Below, piece after piece: positions 16,684-25,637 of a DNA stretch of 64,000 nucleotides (positions are counted from its first letter, which is position 1; each line of letters starts with the position of its first letter). Source of the DNA: Buchananella sp. 14KM1171 (GTDB taxonomy: Bacteria; Actinomycetota; Actinomycetes; Actinomycetales; Actinomycetaceae); assembly GCF_041380365.1 (NCBI RefSeq), contig NZ_CP159981.1:744001-808000 (forward strand), written 5' to 3'. A model generated the notes under the pieces. The model was not told the origin of the DNA and made no database searches. It saw only the letters and a program-made list of their open reading frames with translations. Made by a program: the position numbers and the translations under genes.

Positions 16684-19058
16684 TCCTTCTCCTGGCTAGG
16701 ACGGGGGCGACCGGGGTTCTTGGGGCGGACCGGGCCGGAGGCCCGGCCGGGCGAGCGGAGGGGTGCGCGAGCGGCACTGACCTTACCCGGTGCGCCGGCC
16801 CGCCCGGTCCCCGCCGGCGCGGTGGGGCTACCCGGACGCCCGGGGGCGGGGGCGGCCCCGGCCTTGTCGGCCCCGGGAGCGGGGGCGGCCCCGGCCTTGT
16901 CGGCCGCAGGCATGCCGGCCCCGGCGCCCGTCTTGTCGGAACGCGACAGGTCCCGCGCCGCCTGCATGGCCACGGTGGCCGTCACCTTGCCGACCGAGCG
17001 GGCGTGCCCCATGGCCTTGGCCCCGACGTTGGCCGCCTCCCGGGCCGAGCCCACCAGGGCCAGCCGCACCAGCGGCCAAACCTGCGGGTGGGAGACGGCG
17101 TAGGCAGGCACGAACGCGAGCAGCAGGAAAACGGAGATGCCGGCAGCCTGCCCGGCCGGGACGGGACCGGCGGATGCGAAGACCGGGGCCGTCCCGAGGG
17201 CGCCCCGGGCCAGGACAAACAGGAGGCTAACACCGACGGTGGCCACCGCCGCGATGGCTGCACCGTGCAGCAGTTGCAGCACCAGCGCCCAGCCGCCGCT
17301 GCGCCAGGTAATGGGCTTGCGCCGCGCCATCCACCAGCCCAGCGCCGCGAGCAGCGCGCCGGGGGCGAGCAGCAGCGCCCAGCCCGGGCTCACCACCGGC
17401 ACGCCCGAGAGGAAGGGCATGGCGGGCTGCACCGAGGGGATGAATCCCTCCAGTGAGTACAGGGAGGTCTGGTCCAGGCGGAAACCGGAGCCGAACAGCC
17501 AGGCCACGCCCCACAGGCCGAGGGTGGGCAGCCAGAACAGGAACACCGCGCCCACGGCCAGCCAGCCGACCGCGCCCAGCTGCACCTCGGCTCCCATGGC
17601 CCAGATGGAACGCCAACGCACCGCCGCGCTCACCACCATCACCAGGGTTCCCGCCGCCCAGAGGGCCGCCAGCACCGCGCTCGCGCCGGTCAGCAGGTGG
17701 GCCAGTTGCCGCAGCAGGCTGGCCCCCACCTGGCGGAGGCGGGCGGCGCCGTCCCGGCCGCCGGCGCGCGCAGCGGGCCGCGCCTGCCGGCGCTTGGCGC
17801 CGCGCTGGCGCAGGTTGTTTCGCAGCTCGCTGTCTCGCAGCAGGCAGAGCAGGGCCACCAGGGCGGCCACCGCCACGGCGCCCCGGATCGCCTGCAGGCG
17901 CGCGGCCATGCCCGCCGCCAGGGCCGTCAGGGTGGCGACGGACCCGATGTTCGCCGCCACCGCCGCGCCCAGCGTGGGCAGCGTTGCCACGTGCGCCCGC
18001 CTGATCGCCAGGTAGGCGATCGCCGCGAACAGCGCGGTCAGGCCCAGCGGGACCGGCAGGGTCAGCCCGTGCACGGTGGCGCCGAATCCGGCGGCCCACC
18101 AGCGTGTGCCCTCGTCCAGCGCGTCGGTCCAGTTCAGGGCCGCGAAGGCGCTTCGCTCACGCTGGCTGGCGAAGATGCCGATGGCGATCGCCACCACCAG
18201 CGCCCACGGCAGCACTGCGGCCTCTATGCCGGCCAGGATGGATCGGCTGATCGAGGCCGGCAGGTAGACGCGCTCGGTCTTTTTCCTGTCCGACGCCGCC
18301 TTGCGCGCCTTCTTCTTGCCGGCCACCGCGTGCAGCGGCGCGGCCCCGCCGCGCTCTGCGTCCGCGCCGGCCTCGGCGGCGGGCTCGCCCCCGCCTTCGT
18401 CGGGGGCGGTGGCGTCCTGACTCGCCTCGGGTTCCTGGGTGGACGTCTCCTCTACTACCGGCGCGGCATCCTGCTCTCCCACCCCGGCGCTGCCGAACTC
18501 CTCGGTCGCCTCGGGCAGCTCGGCTCGCTCGGGAAGCTCCGGCGCCTCGGCGGAGGCGGTGTCCTGCGCAGCTGCAGCGCCCTCGCCGACCGCCGCGCCC
18601 TCGTCGGCCGCCGCGTCCGGCTGCCCCGCCTGGGGCGCTCGCGCTGCGCCCGACCGGGCAGGCTCGTCGGCGGTGCCGGCGGCTTCCCGCCCGGTCCCGT
18701 CCCGACCGGCGCCTTCCTCAGCTTCGATCTGCTGGCCCTGCACACCTTCGGCCCGACCGCGTTCGGCCTGACCGCCTTCGTCCTCCCCGCGCTCGTTCGC
18801 TCCCGGCGCGGCGTCGCCCGCTTCGGCCCCGTCCCGCTCGCCGCTGCTCGGGCCGTCCTTCTCTAGGGGCTGCGCGCCCAGGGACGGCTCGCCGCAGGCC
18901 CCCATGGCCTCTAGCGCCTCCACGGGCAGGGCGCCCAGGACGGGGGTCTCCATCTCGTCGGCGCTGAGTTCCCGCTTCGGGTGGGCCGCCTGGTCCCGGT
19001 CGGTACCGGCGGGAACTGCGGGGTCTGAAGAACGCTGAGAGTCAGGCACGTTATCCAT
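16680..19058 (-). CDS. DUF6350 membrane protein, PerM-like
   Basis: A 792-residue integral membrane protein. Residues 1-260 are a charged, low-complexity Glu/Ala/Gly region. Residues 265-690 hold about ten hydrophobic segments, and the last 100 residues are a basic Gly/Ala/Pro tail with AGAAPAPG-type repeats. Its place between sucD and purN matches M. tuberculosis Rv0955 (PerM), which is reported to support cell division under stress, so it is called a PerM-like DUF6350 protein by synteny and topology. The ATG at 19058 gives MDNVPDSQRS; its ribosome site is weak, and an upstream in-frame start would run through a terminator. It overlaps purN by 4 bp. The low-complexity ends are not conserved features of the family. 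Confidence 0.78.
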   Translation of the reverse strand: MDNVPDSQRSSDPAVPAGTDRDQAAHPKRELSADEMETPVLGALPVEALEAMGACGEPSLGAQPLEKDGPSSGERDGAEAGDAAPGANERGEDEGGQAERGRAEGVQGQQIEAEEGAGRDGTGREAAGTADEPARSGAARAPQAGQPDAAADEGAAVGEGAAAAQDTASAEAPELPERAELPEATEEFGSAGVGEQDAAPVVEETSTQEPEASQDATAPDEGGGEPAAEAGADAERGGAAPLHAVAGKKKARKAASDRKKTERVYLPASISRSILAGIEAAVLPWALVVAIAIGIFASQRERSAFAALNWTDALDEGTRWWAAGFGATVHGLTLPVPLGLTALFAAIAYLAIRRAHVATLPTLGAAVAANIGSVATLTALAAGMAARLQAIRGAVAVAALVALLCLLRDSELRNNLRQRGAKRRQARPAARAGGRDGAARLRQVGASLLRQLAHLLTGASAVLAALWAAGTLVMVVSAAVRWRSIWAMGAEVQLGAVGWLAVGAVFLFWLPTLGLWGVAWLFGSGFRLDQTSLYSLEGFIPSVQPAMPFLSGVPVVSPGWALLLAPGALLAALGWWMARRKPITWRSGGWALVLQLLHGAAIAAVATVGVSLLFVLARGALGTAPVFASAGPVPAGQAAGISVFLLLAFVPAYAVSHPQVWPLVRLALVGSAREAANVGAKAMGHARSVGKVTATVAMQAARDLSRSDKTGAGAGMPAADKAGAAPAPGADKAGAAPAPGRPGSPTAPAGTGRAGAPGKVSAARAPLRSPGRASGPVRPKNPGRPRPSQEKE

Positions 19059-19116
19059 GGTGCCGCATGACCCGGCCCGCCCGTCCCCTCCACGCCGAGG
19101 AGCGGGCACAAAGGTA

Positions 19117-19152
19117 GCGGGTGGGGTGGCTGAAATCAGCCGCCCCACCCGC
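19117..19152 (-). terminator. Terminator of the sucC-sucD operon
   Basis: GCGGGTGGGG-TGGCTGA and TCAGCC-G-CCCCACCCGC form a 17-bp stem with one mismatch and a 2-nt loop. On the minus strand it is followed by TACCTTTGTG. It separates sucCD from the PerM-like gene and purN. Confidence 0.8.
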
Positions 19153-19181
19153 GTTCGGCCCCCGCGAGGACCCGCCCGCCA

Positions 19182-20102
19182 CTACAGCCCGAGCGCCTGG
19201 CGGGCCAGCAGGGCGGTCTGGGAGGGGGTGCGCCCCACCTGCACGCCCACGGCCTCCAGGGCCACCTTCTTGGCCTCCGCAGTGCCGGACGAGCCGGTCA
19301 CGATCGCCCCCGCGTGCCCCATCGTCTTGCCCTCCGGGGCGGTGAAGCCCGCAACGTAGGCCACCACGGGCTTGGTGACGTGCTCGGCGATGTAGGCCGC
19401 GGCCCGCTCCTCCGCGTCGCCACCGATCTCACCGATCATCACGATCGCGTCCGTGTCCGGGTCCGCCTGGAACGCCGCCAGCGCGTCGATGTGCGTGGTG
19501 CCCACCACCGGGTCGCCGCCGATGCCGATGCAGGTGGTGAAGCCGATGTCGCGCAGCTCGTGCATGAGCTGGTAGGTCAGGGTGCCGGACTTGGACACCA
19601 GGCCCAGCCGCCCCGGCCCGGTGATGTCGGGCGGGGTGATGCCCACGTTGGACTGGCCGGGGCTGATGATGCCCGGGCAGTTCGGCCCGATCAGGCGCAC
19701 CCCGGCCGCCCGCGCGGCGGCCACGAACTCGGTGGAGTCGCGCACCGGGATGCCCTCGGTGATCACCACGATCAGTTCCACCCCCGCCTCCACGGCCTCC
19801 AGCACCGCCGCCTTGGCGAAGGCCGGCGGCACGAAGACCACAGACACGTTGGCTCCGGTCGCCTCCTTCGCGGCGGCCACCGTGCCGTAGACCGGCACCT
19901 CGACGGCGCCGGCGGTAACGTCGTGCGCCCCAAAACCCAGGGGGGCGACCTCGAAAGTCACGCTAGTGCCCGCCTTGCGCGGGTTGACGCCCGCCACCAC
20001 GGCCGTGCCGGCGCTGAGCATGCGGCGGGTGTGCTTCTGGCCCTCGCTGCCGGTCATGCCCTGCACGATCACGCGGGAGTTCTTGTCCAGGAAAATCGCC
20101 AT
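19182..20102 (-). CDS. sucD: Succinyl-CoA ligase alpha subunit
   Basis: With SucC it interconverts succinyl-CoA and succinate with substrate-level formation of ATP or GTP. The 306-residue product has an N-terminal CoA-binding Rossmann fold ([18 protein letters not shown]) and the ligase domain with the phosphorylated His in [18 protein letters not shown]. The [14 protein letters not shown] and [10 protein letters not shown] motifs are family-typical. It begins 11 bp after the sucC stop, so the two are one operon. The TCA genes in this window (mdh, sucCD, fumC) do not by themselves show that the cycle is complete. Confidence 0.97.
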   Translation of the reverse strand: MAIFLDKNSRVIVQGMTGSEGQKHTRRMLSAGTAVVAGVNPRKAGTSVTFEVAPLGFGAHDVTAGAVEVPVYGTVAAAKEATGANVSVVFVPPAFAKAAVLEAVEAGVELIVVITEGIPVRDSTEFVAAARAAGVRLIGPNCPGIISPGQSNVGITPPDITGPGRLGLVSKSGTLTYQLMHELRDIGFTTCIGIGGDPVVGTTHIDALAAFQADPDTDAIVMIGEIGGDAEERAAAYIAEHVTKPVVAYVAGFTAPEGKTMGHAGAIVTGSSGTAEAKKVALEAVGVQVGRTPSQTALLARQALGL

Positions 20103-20113
20103 CGCGCTGCCCC

Positions 20114-21274
20114 TTACTTAGCCTTGGCGGCGGCCAGCGCGGCGGCCCCGTCCATCGTCTCTACTACCGACACCAGCGGGTGGTTGGCCTGCGCCAGGAT
20201 CGCCCGACCGGCCTCCACGTTGTTCCCGTCCAGGCGCACCACCAGCGGCTTGGTGGCCGCCTCCCCCAGCAGCTCCAGCGCGCGCACGATGCCCTGCGCC
20301 ACCGCGTCGCAGGCCGTGATGCCACCGAAGACGTTGACAAACACGCTGCGCACCTGCGGGTCGCCCAGGATGATCTCCAGGCCCGCCGCCATCACCTCAG
20401 CCGACGCGCCGCCCCCGATGTCCAGGAAGTTCGCCGGGCGCACCCCGTGCTCCTGCCCGGCGTAGGCCACCACGTCCAAGGTGGACATGACCAGGCCGGC
20501 GCCGTTGCCGATGATCCCCACCTCGCCCTCCAGGCGCACGTAGTTGAGCCCGGCCTCCTTGGCGCGCAGCTCCAGCGGGTCGGCGTCCTCCTTGACCACC
20601 AGCTCGGCGTGCTCGGGGTGGCGGAAGGCGGCGTTGTCGTCCAACGTCACCTTGCCGTCCAGGGCGATGATCTCCCCGCTCGGGGTCTTCACCAGCGGGT
20701 TGACCTCCACCAGGGTGGCGTCCTCCGCCTCGAACACCTCCCCCAGCCGCAGCAGCACCGGCACGATCGCCTCCGCCTCCTCGCCGCTGAAGCCCGCAGC
20801 CGCCAGCAGCTCCGCCGCCTTCTGCTCGGTGAAACCCTCCAGTGGGTCGATCCCCAGCTTGGCCAGCGCCTCCGGGCGCTGCGCCGCCAGCGTCTCGATC
20901 TCCATGCCGCCCTCACGCGAACACATGGCCAGGTACTGGCGGTTGGAGCGGTCCAGCAGCAGGGAGAAGTAGTACTCCTCCGCGATGTCAGCCGCCGCCG
21001 CGATCATGACGCGGTGCACCTTGTGCCCCTTGATGTCCATGCCGTGGATGGCGCGGGTGTGCTCCAGCGCCTCCTGCGGGCTGTGGGCCAGCTTCACGCC
21101 GCCGGCCTTGCCGCGTCCGCCCGTCTTGACCTGGGCCTTGACCACTAGCAGCCCCTGCGGCAGCGACGCCACCGCCTCTAGCGCCTGCTCCGGTTCGGTG
21201 ACCACCACCGCCGGCAGGACCGGGACCTGGTGCTTGGCGAACAGTTCACGGGCTTGGTATTCGAAAAGATCCAC
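20114..21274 (-). CDS. sucC: Succinyl-CoA ligase beta subunit
   Basis: The ATP-grasp subunit of succinyl-CoA ligase, 386 residues. The N-terminus [19 protein letters not shown] is diagnostic. The nucleotide-binding [20 protein letters not shown] and the C-terminal CoA-ligase half ([27 protein letters not shown]) are intact. The start is GTG at 21274, with AAAGG upstream. It is the first gene of the sucCD operon, divergent from the phosphofructokinase gene across 317 bp. Confidence 0.97.
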   Translation of the reverse strand: MDLFEYQARELFAKHQVPVLPAVVVTEPEQALEAVASLPQGLLVVKAQVKTGGRGKAGGVKLAHSPQEALEHTRAIHGMDIKGHKVHRVMIAAAADIAEEYYFSLLLDRSNRQYLAMCSREGGMEIETLAAQRPEALAKLGIDPLEGFTEQKAAELLAAAGFSGEEAEAIVPVLLRLGEVFEAEDATLVEVNPLVKTPSGEIIALDGKVTLDDNAAFRHPEHAELVVKEDADPLELRAKEAGLNYVRLEGEVGIIGNGAGLVMSTLDVVAYAGQEHGVRPANFLDIGGGASAEVMAAGLEIILGDPQVRSVFVNVFGGITACDAVAQGIVRALELLGEAATKPLVVRLDGNNVEAGRAILAQANHPLVSVVETMDGAAALAAAKAK

Positions 21275-21591
21275 GCTGAGCCTTTCTCACGGTGCGCCTG
21301 TGAGCGCGACCACCATGCTACCGGGACACAAGTCCTAGCGGGCAACATTTTTGCCCCAAAAGCTTCGCCCCGTGGACGACGTTGCCGCCCGCCTCCCCCA
21401 ACGCTTCACCGCCCCGCGTGGCGGCCGAGACCCCAAAGGGGCGCGGGCGGGACGTCGGCCCCAAAAAGCACCCCGCAGGCGGGCCGCCCGTTGCGCTGGC
21501 CGTGAATTGCCCCCACCGGGCCACCCGAACAAGGTGACGCCCGTCGCACAAGCCAGGCAAAATGGGGCCAGCAGGAAAGGAAAGGTGCGCC
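21275..21591. other. Divergent intergenic region sucC / phosphofructokinase
   Basis: This 317-bp gap must hold promoters for both directions. It contains one good copy of the dispersed element (21373-21393) and GC-rich stretches with short inverted repeats such as GGGCAA/TTGCCC at about 21340. No gene or known riboswitch was recognised. Confidence 0.6.
21373..21393 (+). repeat. Dispersed 20-bp element, copy 3 (intergenic)
   Basis: TGGACGACGTTGCCGCCCGC at 21373-21392, followed by C, lies midway between the divergent sucC and phosphofructokinase genes. This is one of the best matches to the consensus. Confidence 0.65.
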
Positions 21592-23991
21592 ATGACCACT
21601 GAATCCACCCCCATCACCCCGAACGCCGCCCCCGCAGGCGGGGAGGCAAGTCCCGCCCAGCCCCGCATCGGCATCCTCACCTCCGGCGGCGACGCCCAAG
21701 GCATGAACGCCGCCGTACGCGCCGTGGTGCGCACAGCGCTGCGCATGGGCGCCCAGCCCTACGCGGTCAGGGAAGGCTGGCAGGGAGCCGTGGATGGCGG
21801 CGACGGCATCCAGAAGCTCGAATGGGAATCCGTCGGCTCCATCCTCCACAAGGGCGGCACCATCATCGGCACCGCCCGCTGCGCCGACTTCCGCGAGCGC
21901 TGGGGCATGCGGGCGGCGGCCAAGAACTTCCTGGAGCACGGCATCGACCGCCTGGTCGTGATCGGTGGCGACGGCTCCCTCACCGGCACCGAGGAGTTCC
22001 GCCGCGCCTGGCCCTCCCTGCTGGAGGAGCTGGTGGAGGCCGGGGAGATCACCCCCGAGGTGCGCGACGCCCACCCCGAGCTGACCATCGCCGGCCTGGT
22101 GGGCTCCATCGACAACGACATGGTGGGCACCGACATGACCATCGGCGCCGACTCCGCGCTGCACCGCATCGTGGACGCCATCGACGACATCTCCGCCACC
22201 GCCGCCTCCCACCAGCGCACCTTCATCATCGAGGTGATGGGCCGCCACTGCGGCTACCTGGCCCTGATGGCGGCCGTGGCCGGCGGCTGCGACTACGTGC
22301 TCATTCCCGAAAACCCGCCCGCAGACGGGTGGGAGGACCACATGGTGGAGCTGCTGCGCAACGGCCGCGCCCAGGGGCGGCGCGACTCCCTCATCATCGT
22401 GGCCGAGGGCGCCAAGGACCGCAGCGGCAACCCGATCACCTCCCAACAGGTCCAGACGGCCATCAAGGAGCGCATGGGCGAGTCCGCGCGCATCACCATC
22501 CTGGGCCACGTGCAGCGCGGTGGTGCCCCCTCCGCCTACGACCGCTGGATGTCCACCCTGCTCGGCTACGCCGCCGCGCAGGAGGTGATCCAGGACAGCG
22601 ACGGCCACGCCACCCAGGTGCTGGGCGTGCGCCGCAACCGAATCGCCCTGTTGCCGTTGACCGCCACGGTGGGCGCCACCCGGGCCGTCAAGGGCATGGT
22701 GGACGAGGGCCGCTACGACCAGGCGATCGCGGCCCGCGGCCGCTCCTTCGGCGAGATGGTCAAGATCTTCAGCGCCCTGGCCACCCCGCCGGGCACGCCG
22801 CAGGATGCCGCCGTGTTCGCCGACCACGCCTGGCCCGCCGACCCGGTCACCGTCACCGGCCCCGACGGCACAGAGCGCGCCCCGCGCGTGGCGATCCTGC
22901 ACGTGGGCGGCCTGGCCCCCGGCATGAACTCCGCGGCCCGCGCCGTCACCCGCTTGGGCCTGCACCGGGGCATGAAGATGCTGGGCGTGCGCGGCTCCTT
23001 CAAGGGCCTGATCGACGGGCGCATCTCCGAGCTCGGCTGGGGCGAGGTGGACGCCTGGGTGGGCGACGGCGGTGCCGAGCTGGGCACCCGCCGGCCCGTG
23101 CCGCCCGAGGAGCACCTCTACTCCCTGGGACGCGCCATCGAGCAGCACCAGATCGACGCGATCGTCCTGATCGGCGGTTTCAACGCCTACCTGAGCGCGC
23201 GCCTGATCTCTAAGGAGCAGTCCCGCTACCCGGCCTTCAGGCTGCCGATCGTGGTGGTGCCGGCCTCCATCGACAACAACCTGCCCGGTTCCGAGCTGTG
23301 CATCGGCGCCGACACGGCCCTGAACAAGGCCGTGGAGGCCCTGGACATGATCCGCCAGTCCGCCTCCGCCTCCAAGCGCTGCTTCGTGGTGGAGACCATG
23401 GGTAGGCGCTGCGGCTACCTGGCCTACATGTCCGGCCTGGCCACGGGCGCCGAGAAGGTCTACCTGCAAGAGGAGGGCATCACGCTGGCGGACCTGAAGC
23501 GGGACACCGACGCGATGATCACCTCCTTCAAGGAGGGCAGGCGCCTGTTCCTGGCCATCCGCAACGAGCAGGCCAGCGAGCTGTACACCACCGACTTCCT
23601 GGCCCGCCTGTTCGCTGAGGAAGGCAAGGGGCTCTACGACGTGCGCCAGAACGTGCTGGGCCACATCCAGCAGGGCGGCAACCCCACCCCCTTCGACCGC
23701 CTGCTGGCCACGCGCCTGAGCTACTACGCCCTCAAGGACGTGGTGGAGCAGCTGCGCTCCGGGCGCGGGGAGGTCCGCTACGTGGGCCTAGTGGGCTCCA
23801 AGATGTCCACGGCGGAGATCGAGGAGATGGACCGGGTGGTGGACCTGGACATGCGCCGCCCCAAGGAGCAGTGGTGGATGAACCTGCGCACCGTCTCTGC
23901 GGTGGTGAGCGACCGGCTCTCCGACGCTTCAGTGGCCCGGGTGGAGGTGCTGCGCGCGGACGCCGAACGCACGGTCAACGACCAGGATTAG
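21592..23991 (+). CDS. Double-domain (eukaryote-type) 6-phosphofructokinase
   Basis: Commits fructose 6-phosphate to glycolysis. At 799 residues it is two fused PFK halves, where bacterial PfkA is about 320-350 residues. The N-half (about 20-390) has LTSGGDAQGMNAAVRAVVR, IGGDGSLTG and VGSIDNDMVGTD; Gly at both donor-specifying positions (GGDG and the Gly before SIDND) indicates ATP rather than pyrophosphate. It also has MGRHCGYLALMA. The C-half (about 420-780) has HVGGLAPGMNSAARAV, IGGFNAYLS, VPASIDNNLPGSELCIGAD and ETMGRRCGYLAYM. There the nucleotide motif GGDGS has become GGFNA, as in the regulatory half of animal and fungal enzymes. GGAAAGGAAAGG precedes the ATG at 21592. Allosteric control is inferred, not shown. 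Confidence 0.93.
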   Translation: MTTESTPITPNAAPAGGEASPAQPRIGILTSGGDAQGMNAAVRAVVRTALRMGAQPYAVREGWQGAVDGGDGIQKLEWESVGSILHKGGTIIGTARCADFRERWGMRAAAKNFLEHGIDRLVVIGGDGSLTGTEEFRRAWPSLLEELVEAGEITPEVRDAHPELTIAGLVGSIDNDMVGTDMTIGADSALHRIVDAIDDISATAASHQRTFIIEVMGRHCGYLALMAAVAGGCDYVLIPENPPADGWEDHMVELLRNGRAQGRRDSLIIVAEGAKDRSGNPITSQQVQTAIKERMGESARITILGHVQRGGAPSAYDRWMSTLLGYAAAQEVIQDSDGHATQVLGVRRNRIALLPLTATVGATRAVKGMVDEGRYDQAIAARGRSFGEMVKIFSALATPPGTPQDAAVFADHAWPADPVTVTGPDGTERAPRVAILHVGGLAPGMNSAARAVTRLGLHRGMKMLGVRGSFKGLIDGRISELGWGEVDAWVGDGGAELGTRRPVPPEEHLYSLGRAIEQHQIDAIVLIGGFNAYLSARLISKEQSRYPAFRLPIVVVPASIDNNLPGSELCIGADTALNKAVEALDMIRQSASASKRCFVVETMGRRCGYLAYMSGLATGAEKVYLQEEGITLADLKRDTDAMITSFKEGRRLFLAIRNEQASELYTTDFLARLFAEEGKGLYDVRQNVLGHIQQGGNPTPFDRLLATRLSYYALKDVVEQLRSGRGEVRYVGLVGSKMSTAEIEEMDRVVDLDMRRPKEQWWMNLRTVSAVVSDRLSDASVARVEVLRADAERTVNDQD

Positions 23992-24032
23992 CTGCAGGAC
24001 GTGAAACTGCGGGTTTCACGGACCGGGTGAAC

Positions 24033-24060
24033 GGGGCGGCGAGAGCGATCTCGCCGCCCC
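24033..24060 (+). terminator. Hairpin after the phosphofructokinase gene
   Basis: GGGGCGGCGAGA and its complement form a perfect 12-bp stem with a GCGA loop, 42 bp past the stop. A smaller hairpin (GTGAAAC/GTTTCAC, 24001-24019) precedes it. No T-run follows, so the efficiency is uncertain. Confidence 0.6.
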
Positions 24061-24154
24061 GGCCCGCTTAGGACCGCAACGTCTTGCACCCGGCGGGCGA
24101 CGACGTCGCCCCACCGCCCCCTGCCCCGCCCTGGACCGCTATATCGTTGCCTCC

Positions 24155-24634
24155 ATGGCCGTGACGCTGCGCCCCCTCACCACCGCGGACCGCGAACTCC
24201 TGCGCACCGCGTGTGTTTTCAACATCAACTGGCCCGGCGAACGATTCACCTTCGCCGATCTCGATGGCTACCCCGGGCTCTCCCACTACGTCCAGCTGGC
24301 GCCGGAACGGGGCGACTTTGGCGTCGTTGCGGAGCAGGGCGGCAACTGCGTTGGAGTTGCCTGGCTGCTCTTCCTGGACTCCTCCGACCCCGGGTATGGC
24401 TACGTGGCGGACGGCATTCCCGAGCTCGGCATCACGGTGTGGACCGGCTACCGCCGCAAGGGCATCGGCAGGCAGATGCTGCAGGCCCTTATCGACGAGG
24501 CACGCTCGCGGGGGATACGGGAAATCAGCCTCTCTGTGGAGGACGGCAATCCCTCCGTTCTCCTGTACACCGCCTTTGGGTTCAAGCCAGTCCCCGATGC
24601 TCCTGCGGAGGGCACCTACTCGCTCCCCCTCTGA
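24155..24634 (+). CDS. GNAT-family N-acetyltransferase
   Basis: A 159-residue acetyltransferase of unknown substrate. Motif A reads ITVWTGYRRKGIGRQMLQALID (Arg/Lys-x-x-Gly-x-Gly/Arg loop near residue 103), followed by motif B, VEDGNPSVLLYTAFGFKPV, which is typical of small GNATs acting on amines or protein N-termini. The N-terminal LRPLTTADRELL is the usual first strand and helix. It stands alone, and the inverted 20-bp array begins only 6 bp past its stop, so that array could lie in its 3' untranslated region. Confidence 0.88.
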   Translation: MAVTLRPLTTADRELLRTACVFNINWPGERFTFADLDGYPGLSHYVQLAPERGDFGVVAEQGGNCVGVAWLLFLDSSDPGYGYVADGIPELGITVWTGYRRKGIGRQMLQALIDEARSRGIREISLSVEDGNPSVLLYTAFGFKPVPDAPAEGTYSLPL

Positions 24635-24640
24635 CCTCGC

Positions 24641-24804
24641 GACCGATTGAGGGGATACGCGACCGATTGAGGGCTTACCCGACCGATTGAGGGGTTATAC
24701 GACCGATTGAGGGGTTACCCGGTCGGGTAACCCCTCGGGAGGTGCACCAAGCCCTCAACTGGTGCACCAAGCCCTCAACTGGTGCACCAAGCCCTCGACG
24801 ATTC
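24641..24804. repeat. Inverted 20-bp repeat array, locus 1 (4+4 units)
   Basis: Four abutting 20-bp units (24641-24720, e.g. GACCGATTGAGGGGTTACCC) are followed by a 4-nt loop GGTC and four units of opposite sense (24725-24804, e.g. CACCAAGCCCTCAACTGGTG). The centre GAGGGGTTACCC-GGTC-GGGTAACCCCTC is a perfect 12-bp hairpin. The conserved core in each unit is TTGAGGG or its complement CCCTCAA. There are no spacers, so this is not a CRISPR array. The same layout recurs at 49079-49242 and, with a different core, at 58801-58940. Confidence 0.9.
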
Positions 24805-24975
24805 GCGCAGTAACCCAAAGCCTAGCCCCGGCCTCCCTGACCCGCAGACCTGCGGTGCCCAAACCTACGAACCTACGACCCTCGGCGCCGCAGACCCGCA
24901 GCGCCGCAGACCCGCGCGCCCGCGAACCTGGCCGCGCTTCCCCTCAATGCCATCTATCACTAAGGTATCCCTTCG

Positions 24976-24994
24976 TTAGGCAAGCCTGACCTAT
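24976..24994. promoter_or_regulatory. DtxR/IdeR-type iron box
   Basis: TTAGGCAAGCCTGACCTAT matches the 19-bp DtxR consensus TTAGGTTAGCCTAACCTAA at 15 of 19 positions, including the central AGCCT. It lies 22 bp before the first gene of the ECF/ABC operon. A ferrous-iron-activated repressor bound here would shut the operon off when iron is plentiful. Site seen in sequence; regulator identity and binding inferred. Confidence 0.75.
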
Positions 24995-25016
24995 GTCATT
25001 GATGGGTGGAGGGACC

Positions 25017-25637
25017 ATGAGCACGGAAACATCAGCAAAGACCGTCCAGGACGCGGCGCACGAGCCCGTGGTGCGCACCTCGAAGCAGGGCGGCCTGCGA
25101 GACTCCGTGCTTGGCACCCGCAACCTGATGACGGTCGCCGCACTCGGCGTGGTGGGCTCGCTGCTGGTGGTGCCCCTGTCCCTGGTGGGACACTCGGCAG
25201 CCACCAGCCCCAAGAACGTCATCGTGCTGTGCTCCCTCATGGGCGCCTGGTTCATCGCCTACGCCCTGCCCGGGGTGATCGTGCGCAAGCCGGGCGCGTT
25301 CATGGTGGGCGGCCTGATCATGGGCATCATCTCTTCCTTTGCCACCCCGCTCGGCTTTGGCGCCCTGCCGGGCAACCTGGTCGGCGCGGCCTTCGTCGAG
25401 TTCCCCTTCCTCGTTCTCCTCTACCGCAAGTGGAACTGGTGGGTCTACGCCATCGGCGCCACCATCTTCGGCGGCCTGAACTCCACGGCCTACACCACCG
25501 CCATGGGCGTGGCAATGACCCCGCTCCAGGCCACTGCCGCCGTCGCGGCCGCGATGACCTCCACCTACATCGGCTTGGCCGCCTGCTTTGGCCTTAGGCG
25601 GGCGCTGGCCCGGACCGGGGTCGGGATCGCCAAGTGA
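25017..25637 (+). CDS. ECF transporter substrate-binding (S) component, MptD-like
   Basis: A 206-residue membrane protein with about five to six hydrophobic segments after a polar N-terminus. It contains the Trep_Strep/MptD-type pattern of an ECF S-component (GLIMGIISSFATPLGFGALPG, then EFPFLVLLYRKWNWWVYAIG). It is expected to bind the transported ligand in the membrane and dock on EcfT. GGTGGAGGG precedes the ATG at 25017. The stop overlaps the GTG of the ATPase gene by 4 bp (GTGA). It is first in an operon behind an iron box. The ligand is not known; the IrtAB-like genes downstream suggest a metal chelate, as with related gene sets in streptococcal siderophore loci. Confidence 0.78.
   Translation: MSTETSAKTVQDAAHEPVVRTSKQGGLRDSVLGTRNLMTVAALGVVGSLLVVPLSLVGHSAATSPKNVIVLCSLMGAWFIAYALPGVIVRKPGAFMVGGLIMGIISSFATPLGFGALPGNLVGAAFVEFPFLVLLYRKWNWWVYAIGATIFGGLNSTAYTTAMGVAMTPLQATAAVAAAMTSTYIGLAACFGLRRALARTGVGIAK

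Noticed and set aside
24641-24804. 20-bp repeats as a CRISPR array
   Set aside because: There are no spacers, the second half is inverted, and no cas genes are nearby.
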